Assembly (NCBI RefSeq): GCF_023101765.2
Contig: NC_064221.1
Location: 9,605,465-9,669,464 of the forward strand
Source: Spodoptera frugiperda
Lineage: Eukaryota; Arthropoda; Insecta; Lepidoptera; Noctuidae
DNA length: 64,000 bases
Direction of reading: 5' to 3'
Part shown: piece by piece, positions 23,520-33,915 of the stretch
How positions within the stretch are numbered: the stretch's first letter is position 1
Layout: every line of letters starts with the position of its first letter
Position numbers and translations under genes: made by a program
Notes under the pieces: model-generated
Told to the model about the DNA's origin: nothing
Database searches by the model: none
What the model saw: only the letters and a program-made list of their open reading frames with translations

Positions 23520-24062
23520 TAGCCCACCAGTAACGGGATAAATCCAAGCTACCGGTGGTCAGGGCTCAAGAGAGAGGAATTTCCGGACAATACGCGCCGT
23601 GTCCAGAAGTACTGCCTTCTGCATCAGGCTCTTGATCCAACCATCTAACGTTAGCCTACTCAGGTGTTGGTCGAGGCTTTTGGCTATAAGGCCATTGGCA
23701 GATACGACTATCGGCACAATGATTGCTGAATCTACATCCCACATGTCGACAACCTCATGAGCTAAATCAAGATATTTACTGGCTTTATCTTTTTCAGCTT
23801 TCACAAGATTCTCGTCATGTGGGATTGTTATATCAATTATCATTGTGCGACGGCTTGGTCGATCTATCACCACAATGTCAGGTTTGTTAGCAACAATTGT
23901 CCTGTCTGTGATGATAGTTCGATCCCAATACAGTGTGACATCTCCATTTTCAAGAACTGGGTCAGGCAGATACTTATAATACGGCACTTCAGATTCAACA
24001 AGTTTGTATTTTAAAGCAAGTTGTTGATGAATAATCCTGGCTACAAGATTGTGTCTATGCAC
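23520..24062 (-). pseudogene. LINE 3' end with restriction-like endonuclease (R4/Dong or R2-type), 5'-truncated
   Basis: A minus-strand frame of 167 residues is open from about 24062 to its stop at 23559. It contains NKPDIVVID, then MIIDITIPHD fifteen residues later: the KPD-x(12-14)-D core of the restriction-like endonuclease carried by R2, R4/Dong and NeSL-type LINEs. The tail is NGLIAKSLDQHLSRLTLDGW and ends RKFLSLEP. No reverse transcriptase precedes it and the first codon is not ATG, so the copy is 5'-truncated although still open. A related plus-strand fragment lies at 46655. The clade is inferred from the motif. Confidence 0.75.
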
Positions 24063-24335
24063 TTACATAATTATTATCGTGCTATCTCTCTCGTTTTATA
24101 AAGAACTGGTACCGACTGAACTATAGTCTTGAGAGCGTCTTAAAATTGCGTAGCTTTTGAGTATTAATATCTAATTAATATTGTAATTATTTGCATTTAT
24201 TTTATTTTATTTGAAAATTACATGCAAATTAAATAATATATAGTCCAAAACAGTTTCCACATGAAAATATACATTAACGCTAAATCACTTTGTACTTACT
24301 TTTCATAATTACTGATCGTCATTTCTTCGTTACAG

Positions 24336-27300
24336 CCGCCTCATGGTGCGAGGGAGCCCGCGACGCAACCTGCCCCCGAATCTGCGGTCCGTCGCTGCAG
24401 AGTGAACCAGTCTGCGCCACTGACGGATACATCTACCCTTCTCTTTGTGAGATGAGGAAGAAGACTTGTGGAAAAGGTAAAATGTCTGACAGCTTGGCCA
24501 AATTACCGCTGGACACATAGCACTTAATGGTCACTTAACTTTCAAAATTGTTTTCGATACAAATTTGTTAGTAAGGAATAGTTTAAGTAATCATTAAATA
24601 TCTTTGAATACGGCAGTTAGAGAACTAATGACCAATACAAGTGCGTACCAATAGGTTTATTTTTTTATCTTGTTATTAATAAACTTGACGTGTTCATGAA
24701 AAAAATAAATAGAATCTTTACTTAGATTAAATAAATAAATATCCCTTTTGAGGCCACCAGGACCCTTAGTACGAGTTTACTTTACGTCGAACGAAAACGA
24801 AAACGGAGGTGCTCTGATTGGCCAACGCGAATTAATCAACCAATGAGAGAGCCGAACGCGCTCTCGTTTCGTTTTCGTTCGACGTAAAGCAAACTCATAC
24901 TAAGGGTACAGGTTACTTAACTTTCATATAAGTAACTAAATTCTAAAAATGCTTCTAAATATTTACAGGAGTACGGCTAGCCCAAGACCAGACTTCTTGC
25001 TCCCGAGCTCAAGGATCTAAGTGTGAACATCGGTGTACGTCTGAGAGGGACCCTGTGTGCGGAACCAATGGCAGGACTTACCTCAATAGGTGTATGCTGC
25101 AAGTCGAGATCTGCAGGTAAGGCTCAAAGAAAAAAAGGTATCAAAGCTTAAAAGGGAAGTTAAGAGTAACGAATGGAGTTTCTTACTCGTTCTTCTCCAT
25201 TCGAAGCTACACTTTGGAACGAGCACCTAGCTTCACTAACGGGCAGACTGACAGACTATAATTTATTTATTTGTTTGTTGACATTTCAAACGTACCTATT
25301 AATTGGAATAAATGATTTGACCTTGACTTTTTTACTCGAGACCTAATCCTTCTCATTACCAAATCCCCCAACCTTCAAATTACTTACCACTAAAAGGCCA
25401 GTAAGACAATAGCATCTCCTCTGTTGTTGAATATAATACAATATTTAGTAACTTAGTTAATGTAGCAGTATGTGATTCTTACCTATTATAAAAATAAAGA
25501 AAAAACAAATTACTCAATAACTAGAAGTACGTTACAAGTTTATTTCCAAGGATCACATTGACAATTGACGTCATCATCTTCGTCGTCGTCACATTCCTTT
25601 GCCCTTATCTGGTTGATTCTATTTTGTATTGCTTTTAGAAGAGCTGTTAACTTTCCCTCTCTCTTCTCTCTTTGCTCTATTGCAGGCACTACAGGAATTT
25701 CATGCATAATTGTGCTTACACTTTTTAATTCTGTTTCTATTTCTTTTACAGAGTCGGCATTGGGCTCTCCCACTTGGGTGCTTGTAATAACATCAGCGCT
25801 CACAGAGAAAATTGTCCCGTCGATTGTTCCCAGGCTCCCCTCGACGGGCCAATTTGCGGTTCTGATGGCAATGTGTACAAAAGTACTTGTCAAATGAAGT
25901 TGTTGACTTGTGGGTAAGTAGGAGATTTTCTACTAACTACTTAAACACGGGATGATGAAGTTGTAAGTGTTTTAAAGAAATTTGACAGAATGGACCAGTT
26001 TAGCTGCCTGTCCATTGGTACGGAGCGGAGAAACGGAGAAATATTAACCAATAGGATTGAACAAAATCTGTCTACTAAAGGGAAGTGGAAGATTTTGTGT
26101 AATCAAGGTGGACAGGCAGCCTAATATTCTGATCGATCTAGTACTAAATCAAATATATTTTTTTTTGTGTTTGCATACCTACGAATTTTTTTTGTGAAGT
26201 TGAAACTAATTCGTTGTTTTTCCAAAACCATATTTCCTAAAGAAAGGTTCTTTGAAAACATCTAAATGAGAATTTTTTATATCATAATACTCATAACTAA
26301 TGAATTTACATAAAATTTCCAGGCAAGGTGTGGTTCGAACAAACAAAAAACATTGCCAGACCACTCGGCACTGCCGGGAGTCTTGCTGGCGCGTCGCCAG
26401 ACCAACTTGTGGTTCTGATGGCAAGCTGTACGCCAACGCTTGTAGAATGAAGGCTAGCAACTGCGGGTATGTATTGAGTATTGACTACTTTTATGAATAA
26501 AATTGATTTGGAATCAGATATTGTTTCGTTGGAGTTGTGGATAGATGAAGTGATGGCGCAAAATGGTTTTATTAATGCAGATTATCTTAAAATGAGGGCA
26601 AAATTAAAGTCCCTCTAGTTTTATTTTCCGAGCAAACCAGAATTGCTGATGACGATTGATATAACAATGAAGATTATTTTTAGTAATAAGTACACTGTCA
26701 CTGCCTAATATTCTGTTTAAGACAAGACATTGACTTTTTTTTCTACTCTTAGTAGTAGTTTTACCGCCGCACTCAGAGTCATTTAATGGTTACTTAACCC
26801 AGTCCTTAGCGATTGTTTTCAGAAAAAAATTGATACTAAGGAATAGTTTAAGTAACCATCAAAGATCCCTAAAATTTATGGCAATTTTTAAAAATCGTCT
26901 TCTATTAATTTTTGTTACTTTCTATTTCCAGAAAACATGTCTTCGAAGTGCCAATGGCGTTCTGCGTGTCTCAGGAAAGGACATCGGGAGGGGAATCCTG
27001 CCCCAAGGACTGCTTGGGACAGAAGGAGAAACTGGTCTGTGGGTCTGATGAAATGGTGTACAGGAATGAATGTGAAATGAAGATGTTGAACTGCGGGTAA
27101 GTGCTGAACACTCTAATATAGAAGAAGATTAGTTATGGATCGTCATAGACTGTTAATGTGATATAAAGGATTAATTCTAACAAGGGTAGGATATAGTTGT
27201 ATAGGTACTACTACTATAAGTCTATAATGTTGTTGAATTATGAATAAATGAAATAAAATAAAATGAAATGAAATAGTTAGTTCTTTATGTGTTTGAATAC

Positions 27301-30300
27301 ACAATTTTCTGGGGAAGCTAAAAATTTAGAATGAATACACGCTTTGTACTGGAAAACTTGAAGTTATTAATCTAAAAGACCAAAAGTATATGATATGTCA
27401 CGGTGTAGCATATATACATTTTTCGTGGTGTCTATCTGTATCATTCGGAAATGTCTGAATTTTGGTAAAAGCTGGAAAGTATACTCACTGATAGTAATCC
27501 CAATATGGTGGTATTGTGCAACAGGGAAACACTGGGAATCTAGAAATGAAAAGAAACCAAGTTTAATATAAAATTGTAATTTTAATACTTCTTAGTAATA
27601 ATCCAAAAAGCTTTAAACAGAGAGGAGTGGAAGGAAGGTAGGGAGACCTTTGCCCTGCAGTGGGACGATCATGGCTGAAATCTAAATCTAGTAAAAATCA
27701 TATTGCCATTCAATAAGTGAACTAATTAACAAACAATACTTTATATTTTTGGAATAAACCAACTACTGCAGCTCTCGTAACACAATATAAATTAAATTAA
27801 ATGAACGCAGAAAAATTGGACGAATCGCTAGTCAGAACATTCTTTATACAATGTGCAATATTGCCTTGCCTTTACATTTCTAGACAAAAGGTATGATGCG
27901 AATAATTCATTCGCCTTGAAAAACATAGTAACCTACGCATGTAATGCAGTACAGTATATAAGTGGCTACTGGGTACTGCTGACCAAAGGCCTTTCCTTGC
28001 ACGGATGTTTGAGCATTAATCACCACGCTCAATGCGGGTTGGCGATTCTACATTTATAATTAGAACTTATAAGCCCAGGTTTCCTCACGATGTTTTCCTT
28101 CACCCTCAGTAGTGTCTAGATAATAATCATAGAAAGTACATATAACTAACTCGGAAAAAGTCACACTGGTATTTGCCGTTGATAGGTTTCGAAACTACGT
28201 CCTCATGCTTGAGGAGTTTTTTATCTTAGGGTCACCACGACATACGTGAGTAGATCTTATGTGCAATAAACTGTGACTGCCCAGTAGGGCTGATGTCTGA
28301 TCTAAAGCTACGGACTATTCAGCGGGAATACCGGGGCTCCGGCTCGAAAAACAGGAATAGGAACGGGTGATTTTTATTCAGTACGACGTCTGACACTCCC
28401 TTTCACCTCCCCCAAAGCTAAAGAAGACATTGGATGATTTTCTCCCCTTAAAAAAAACTGTGACTGATCTAATTATTAATAGTTAATTTTCTCTTATCTT
28501 TACCAGCAGTGTGAGTAACAGGAAGATAGTGAAGAAGGTGGACATGGAGAAGTGTCGTGGCAAGATGAACCGGTGCATGAAGGTCAAGTGCCCTGCCGAC
28601 ATAGACCCGGTCTGTGGTACCGACCAGAAGGTCTACACCAACCCCTGCTTCTTGAAGGTCGCTACTTGCCTGTGAGTACTGATTTTTGTGGTTTTGGTTT
28701 AGGGATTCAGTTGATATTCGTTTTTGTTCGGTCTGTGTTATGATGTAGTGGAATTAATGAAGTAAGATTGATTGATAGTACAAATTGCCAAATGAGGTGA
28801 TTTTTTTAAAGAGAAAAAACTTTTTTTTTTGTATAAGCCGGTAAATGAGCAGATGAATCACCTGATGGTAAGCAATCGCCACCGCTAATGGACACTCGAA
28901 ACACCAGAAGCGTTACAATTGCGTTGTCGACTTTAAGGGGTTAGGGATTTAAAGGTTGATTGAATTGGCGATGATATTTTTGAGTCTATTTTGAGATCAA
29001 ACAATTGAAGCATTATAAACATTCAATCCTCGAGCATTACCATATTACAAATGCTAATCATTGGTGACCACTGTTAATAAGTGATTTACCTTTATTGAAA
29101 TTTTATCAGTAGTCAAAGATCTAAAGAGAATTTTAAAACTATGCTTCTTTAAAATCTCAAAAATACTTCTAACAATTACAGGAAAGGAGTACAACTGGCT
29201 CACTTTGGAAACTGCACCTTACTGCCTCGGTTTAAGGAAGATTGTCCTGACACCTGCGAGAATGTGGTCGAGCAACCAGTCTGCGGTTCCGATGGAAACG
29301 TTTACAAGTGAGTATTAGATGTTCAGAGTAATAGAAGACTTTCTGGGTGAAAGAGGATTGGGGACATAGAGAATCTTGTAGGTAAAAGAGTAGTCGTACT
29401 TAGAGAATTTGAATTAGCACTTAAGGGTCTCCGGAGCTGCAGACGTAACAGCAGGTTACCGAGGCTCCGGGTAAAGCAGGATAAGGAACGGGTTGGTTTG
29501 AAGTCAGTAAGAGTAGTTGTAGTAATTGGGTAAAGTGATTGGAAATAAGGTTCTTCTCTCAAAAACCTTAAGTAACTGTTTATAATTCGTCTATGTAGTT
29601 GATGAGGAAATAAAAGGAACGAAAGATGAACAGTATGATGATATGAACATTGATAATCCGTGATAAAATGAGCTGATAAGGATTATAATGTCCTGTTGAT
29701 CAGGTAAACATAAATCTACGTAAACCATCAGAATAAGAACAGGAGTCCGTGAACATGTATGCTTGTAAACCCACCCATAACATAGTAGAAAATCCTAATG
29801 TGGCGCAATTAAAAAGAAACTAGTTACTTTGGTGTGCTGTAGTTTCAATATTTCTATCATAAGACCACGACTGCAGAACGCAGGTGGCGGCTTGTCGTTT
29901 TACGCGGAGGACTAAGGGGGAAGCCTTAGTTCCACAGTGGATGACTTCTGGCTAATGATAATGATGTTGATAAAAACCACACGACTTAGTGCATATTTTT
30001 ATAATCATCCCTAAACGTCTATTGCCATTTCTCCCACCAGGTCTGAATGCGAGCTCCGTCTAGCTACGTGTGGACAACACGTGGTACCTGTAGCTGCCTC
30101 CCACTGCCGTACTACTGCTCTCTGTCATGAGGAGTGCCCTGATACTCCTGCCTTCATCTGTGGCTCTGACAACCGATTCTACAAGAACGAGTGTTTGATG
30201 AAGAAGGAAAACTGCGGGTGAGTTAGAGATGATAAAAATAATTAATTTTATTGTAATTTGTCTGCAGAGTAAAGTCATGATCTTACTGGTCTTGATAATT

Positions 30301-33257
30301 AATCATGTTACTATAATTGACGCGGTAATTTGACTAGTTTCAAGCCACAACAAGGACTCACAGTCATGAATAGTATTGCACGAAAAATAAAGCGACAGGT
30401 GTCGCCGAAATAATAATAAAAAAAAATCGCATTATTTATCATCATTTGACTGCATGATTGACGCGGTGGCTGGACAACTGGCTACCGTGCAACCGGGTAG
30501 CGGGTTCGATTCCCGCACGGAGCAACTCTTGGTATGATCCACAAATGGTTGTTTCGGGTCTGGGTGTGATGTGTACGTGAACTTCAATGTTTGTAAACGT
30601 ACCCATGACACAGGAGAAAATCTTAATGTGAGGCAAATTAAAAAAAAAACAGTATTATTCCAAAATTAAAAGTACCAGGCACCCATAACTAACAAAGAGT
30701 TAACATTCCAGCAAGCACGTGTTCGTGGTACCATTGAAGCGGTGCCTGGCTCGCTTCCAGTACTCGGGCTGCGCGCGCGTATGTCCGCCTGAATACGACC
30801 CCGTCTGTGGTACTGACGACAAGACTTACTCCAACAAATGCTTCCTCGAGATGGAGAACTGCCGGTCTAGGTGAGTTGCTTGAATTTATGCTAGCCTAGT
30901 ACTTTTGTTGTAGTCTGTGTTTTTTTTTGCAGGGGTTGTGATGCGACTATGTAATTATTATGAGTAAAAAAATCAAATGAATGGTTGTAAGAATGGCATA
31001 TAGAGACATGTAGTGACGCAAGAGTTGAGCTAAGTAAGAGATTACACACTTAATAGTGACCGTGGGCAGCAGTATTCTCTGATAAACTCAAACCTTTCAA
31101 ATTTTCGACCTCTAAGCTGCTGCCAAAAGTGGAGATTATAGCAAATCTTGGGCAGATTTCCACAAAAAAATTAATTGCGGATCGTTCTATACAAACCTCC
31201 ACCCCCATTTTAAGAAAGTGAAGATAACTCTCCACTTTCACAACTGAAAGAGACAAAAAGATAAATTGATTATGTCACTCTCCAGCCCCCAGCAACTAAC
31301 TTCACACGAGAAATCATGTCATAAACTCGTTCCATAGCGACATGAAAAAAGGACAAACAAACAAACCAACAAACTTTTCCATTTAAAATAATTATATAGC
31401 ACGGATTATCACGGGCCGTTGATGTCAGTCAAATAAGTTGAGTTGAAAGATAAGTTGTACAAAAACTATTTTGGGATATTTCCCCGTATCAACAGATAAT
31501 TTACAGCCACTGCTACATGTTCAAATAGAAAAATAAACATTTTCATTGTTATACAAATATTAGAACACTCGTAGTTTTTATTACCAAGTGGGTATAAGAC
31601 ATTTGAATAAACAAAATCTATTTTTGGACATCTCACGCGCTCTTACGTTATAAAAAAACCCATTCATAATACTTTTGTTATGTGGGCGTGTGTATGTGTA
31701 TACATACTAATATTATAAAATATTGTTAAAACAGATATAGGGCAAACGACAAACTGTCGTGATTTTTAAGCAAAGATGATTTGAAAGGGTGGAGAGTTGT
31801 ATAGGATACTTCTTGCCTTTCCAACAGCTTACTTTCCTAAAATGAGAAGTGAAAATTTGTATAAAGCTCTGCCTTCTCCCGTGTGGTTTCTCCTGCACTG
31901 CTCGGTTTCTATTATTATAGCCTTCTTTAATAAAAGGTCTATCCAATACAACAATATTGTTTCATATAGATCCAGTAATTCCTGAGATTAACGCGTTTAA
32001 AGAAACATTATCATCAGTTTAATATTACAAAATATTAGGTACTGTAGATTTTGCAATTATCAAGGTTGAATTTTTAATCTTAAATTTTTGCTGACTACTT
32101 ATGACTAACAAATAAAAATAGTACACAATTTATTTTTCTGTAAATCTACTCTCAACTCCTCTAAAGAAGGCGAGTAAAACCGCGCACAGAAACTAGTACT
32201 TAATTAAATAAATCCGTGTAAATTATTCCAACTGTTTATTGTATGATAATACTCAACAGACGTAACGTGTGAAACATTGTAAATGTTTACCTTTCATACT
32301 TTGATAACCGGAGTAAAATGGCAATGTTTACAGTAGCTTCGGAAACTAATTCTTGTGTTAATTTTTCTAATCATTCAGTTGTAGCCTCGACCTCTATTTT
32401 ATGGGATGACATAACTTTACGCTATTTTTATAACAGCTTTATATACATAGGTTTTAATGATGGAATGATCCTATTGCAAATATGTATGTAACCATTATTG
32501 ATATGTATCATTTTTGTTATAAAATATTGGTTATTTGATTTCAATACAATACAACGCAACTTGACTGCACGGTTGGTGTGGTGGCTGAGTAACTGGCTGC
32601 CATGCAACGTGTAGCGGGTTCGATTCCCGCACGGAGCAACTGTTTGTGTGATCTACAAATTGTTGTTTCGGGATCTGGGTGTCATGTGTATTTTTACTTT
32701 GTACTGAATGATAGTCTAGGTTTGGAAAAAAGACTGTTGGATTGACGACATTGTTAGAATTATGTGGAAAGTACAATACTGAGAAGTGATACATGATAAA
32801 TAAAGGGATACATGAAGCCATGCATGATGATTATGATGGTATGATAAACAAAAGACATACATATTAGGGTGCTTTTCCGTCAGAGATGTGCTATGCTACG
32901 TTGCTGTGTATGCGTTTGGTACACATAGTATAGCACTGGTGGAAATGGTTTCTGCTAAGCTATTTTTTTTTTTATATGGAAAGATGCGTGTTATATTTTG
33001 TAGTTCTATAAAAATGGCAATATGTTATACAAACAGGGTATGAGTTGACTTTTTGTCCCACGGGAACGCGGGCGACGCTGACAGAAGCTAGTTTAAGAGA
33101 ATTTAATCTTTATGTTAGGTGATTTTGTAATTGTAATATTCATTATTATTAACTGAAGACATATTTCTTTCGTTTCAGGAGTCTGGTACAACTGAAGCAC
33201 CTGGGCACATGCACGGAACCCATCGCGGAAGAACCGAAAAACTATCTATATCGATAA
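24336..33257 (+). CDS. Multi-domain Kazal-type serine protease inhibitor, 5'-incomplete
   Basis: Ten exons: 24336-24476, 24969-25116, 25752-25913, 26323-26466, 26932-27096, 28507-28671, 29182-29307, 30041-30217, 30712-30870, 33179-33257 (stop TAA 33255). They join in frame (introns phase 1, 1, then phase 2) to about 487 residues. Nine Kazal domains are visible, each C1-x3-C2 (x2 in one case), VCG(T/S)D(G)-type C3, C4 and C5, then C6 in a LAHFGNC or LKHLGTC context. Introns fall between C5 and C6 of every domain; domain 7 is also cut between C3 and C4. The residue two after C2 (canonical P1) is P, S, Q, R, G, A, N, D, P in order, so only domain 4 looks trypsin-directed. The product is probably secreted and inhibits extracellular proteases. 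The first exon starts with a C6 (SWCEGA) of a missing domain, so signal peptide and at least one domain lie upstream. Confidence 0.9.
24520..24625. repeat. MITE family H, in Kazal intron
   Basis: AATGGTCACTTAACTTTCAA opposes TTAAGTAATCATTAAATATC around GTAAGGAATAGTT. Related copies lie at 26761 and 35474. Confidence 0.55.
24763..24907. mobile_element. Palindromic MITE family F, complete copy
   Basis: The ends CCCTTAGTACGAGTTTACTT and its near-complement AAGCAAACTCATACTAAGGG extend into opposed CGTCGAACGAAAACGAAA arms, giving inverted repeats of roughly 40 bases with a few mismatches. The core holds opposed CCAAT motifs (GATTGGCCAACG, CCAACCAATGAGAG). It lies in the first visible Kazal intron. 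No coding capacity. Confidence 0.8.
25540..25760 (-). other. Antisense acidic-tailed reading frame in Kazal intron; possible terminal exon
   Basis: The minus strand is open for 117 codons (25893 to 25540). The part lying inside the Kazal intron reads like protein: charged residues such as KEIETELKSV, EQREKREGKL and KAIQNRINQIRAKE, then an acidic run DDDEDDD, and the end VNCQCDPWK. The stop TAA overlaps an AATAAA motif on the same strand. It could be the last exon of an antisense gene, a retroposed fragment, or chance. I recognise no domain. The upstream half of the frame merely mirrors the Kazal exon at 25752-25913. Confidence 0.3.
26761..26868. repeat. MITE family H, in Kazal intron
   Basis: ACTCAGAGTCATTTAATGGT and AGTTTAAGTAACCATCAAAG form imperfect opposed arms around CCTTAGCGATTG / GATACTAAGG. 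Confidence 0.65.
27608..27678 (+). mobile_element. Second LINE family, C-terminal fragment
   Basis: In frame it reads KALNREEWKEGRETFALQ then WDDHG and stop TGA. The same coding tail occurs at 37148-37276, which identifies it as the 3' end of a non-LTR retrotransposon distinct from the RTE element. Only about 70 bases remain. Confidence 0.65.
27963..28220. repeat. Degenerate dispersed repeat
   Basis: CCAGGTTTCCTCACGATGTT followed by TTCCTTCACC is a motif common in lepidopteran retroposons. A decayed box B-like GGTTTCGAAACTACG follows at about 28186. The exact family is unknown to me. Confidence 0.4.
28296..28457 (+). repeat. SINE-like repeat family A, in Kazal intron
   Basis: ACCGGGGCTCCGGCTCG, ACAGGAATAGGAACGGG, GTCTGACACTCCCTTTC and AAGACATTGGATGATTTTC, ending CCTTAAAAAAAAC. 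Confidence 0.75.
28834..28975 (+). repeat. Family B, 5' half, in Kazal intron
   Basis: AAGCCGGTAAATGAGCAGAT, CACCTGATGGTAAGCAATCG and GTTAGGGATTTAAAGGTTG. The 3' half is missing. Confidence 0.7.
29425..29572 (+). repeat. SINE-like repeat family A, degraded, in Kazal intron
   Basis: TCCGGAGCTGCAGACG, TACCGAGGCTCCGGG and AAGTCAGTAAGAG, ending CTCTCAAAAACC. Confidence 0.65.
30457..30650 (+). repeat. tRNA-derived SINE family D, in Kazal intron
   Basis: A tRNA-like head with box A-like GCGGTGGCTGGACAACTGG and box B GGGTTCGATTCCCGCACGG is followed by GAGCAACTCTTGGTATGATC, GGTTGTTTCGGGTCTGGGTG and a terminal A run. Other copies: 32560 (+), 39143 (-), 43080 (-), 55435 (-). It is not a tRNA gene, because the 3' acceptor strand is replaced by SINE body. 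Confidence 0.8.
32560..32745 (+). repeat. tRNA-derived SINE family D, in last Kazal intron
   Basis: TGACTGCACGGTTGGTGTGG, GGGTTCGATTCCCGCACGG and GTTGTTTCGGGATCTGGGTG. The tail is altered after the GTGTCATGTGTA region. Confidence 0.8.
32870..32965. repeat. MITE-like family G
   Basis: GGTGCTTTTCCGTCAGAGAT and GCACTGGTGGAAATGG are imperfect opposed ends, with internal GTGCTATGCTACG. A second copy lies at about 40478-40610. Confidence 0.55.
33010..33091 (+). mobile_element. Helitron-like 3' fragment
   Basis: Ends CACGGGAACGCGGGCGACGC, then GACAGAAG and CTAG (33088-33091) followed by T. Preceded by GGGTATGAGTTGACTTTTTG as in the family member at 58485. Confidence 0.6.
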
Positions 33258-33915
33258 ACGAATCGATTAACAGTCATATCGATTAATCGCTTTTCTTTCC
33301 ATAATCGTATTCTCGGGATCGGAATCCCACTTATTAGTGCCAACTTTTTATAAGTAAAAATATACTGTAAAATAATGTAAGCGACCAATCTGCGTCTTCC
33401 AATATATAAAATTTAAGTTTCATAATTAATGTTCATAGTTTAATCGATTAAAAATCGGTAAGGGTTCCACACTAATCAATCGCAACACTTCTTCACATTG
33501 GGTTTTTTGATAGTACATAACGGTATTTGGCTTTCTGCTTTACGTAATTAAGTGTGGAAATTCTTAATCGGCTCATAATCGAGATAGAATCGATTAAACT
33601 ATGCGATTCGAGCATTTCTTTGTTAAATGGATCAGTACAAAAAATTCGAACAGACGAAAATAATGGCAGACACCTTATTCTTTTAGGTTATATATTTAAG
33701 TGATTTTAGATTTAATTTTCGACTGTCTATTTATTCTATTATTTATTTCTTTGCGTAGTAATACTAAGATAATATTTTGTTTTGTAAATAATTAGTGAAT
33801 TTCTCGACGTATTTATTGTTTTTTCTAAGAATCGATGCATTTAGAAGAAGACTTATTATTTAAATGTTAATGACAATAAGATTTTTTGTAATAAAAAAAG
33901 AAATTGGTGACAGTT
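33258..33915 (+). other. Probable 3' UTR of the Kazal gene
   Basis: AT-rich sequence after the stop at 33257, containing ATCGAT / ATCGATTA motifs between about 33245 and 33600. The first good AATAAA is at 33890-33895, giving a 3' UTR of about 650 bases. Further signals downstream would allow a longer one. Confidence 0.5.
33890..33895 (+). terminator. Polyadenylation signal, Kazal gene
   Basis: AATAAA in TTTTGTAATAAAAAAAG, about 630 bases after the stop codon. Assignment to this gene is inferred from position. Confidence 0.45.

Larger units (their letters stand above)
30871..33178. other. Last Kazal intron
   Basis: A 2.3 kb intron from GTGAGTT to TTTCGTTTCAG. Besides the repeats listed separately (SINE D, MITE G, Helitron tail) it is AT-rich, and I see no exon in it. 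Confidence 0.6.

Noticed and set aside
24290..24335. In-frame extension of the first Kazal exon upstream (LFIITDRHFFVTAAS)
   Set aside because: It crosses the intron acceptor TTCTTCGTTACAG and begins with TTG, not ATG; it is read-through of intron sequence.
25565..25897. Plus-strand frame with Ser run and hydrophobic stretch
   Set aside because: It starts at TTG, is the mirror of the acidic antisense frame, and runs across the Kazal intron-exon border.
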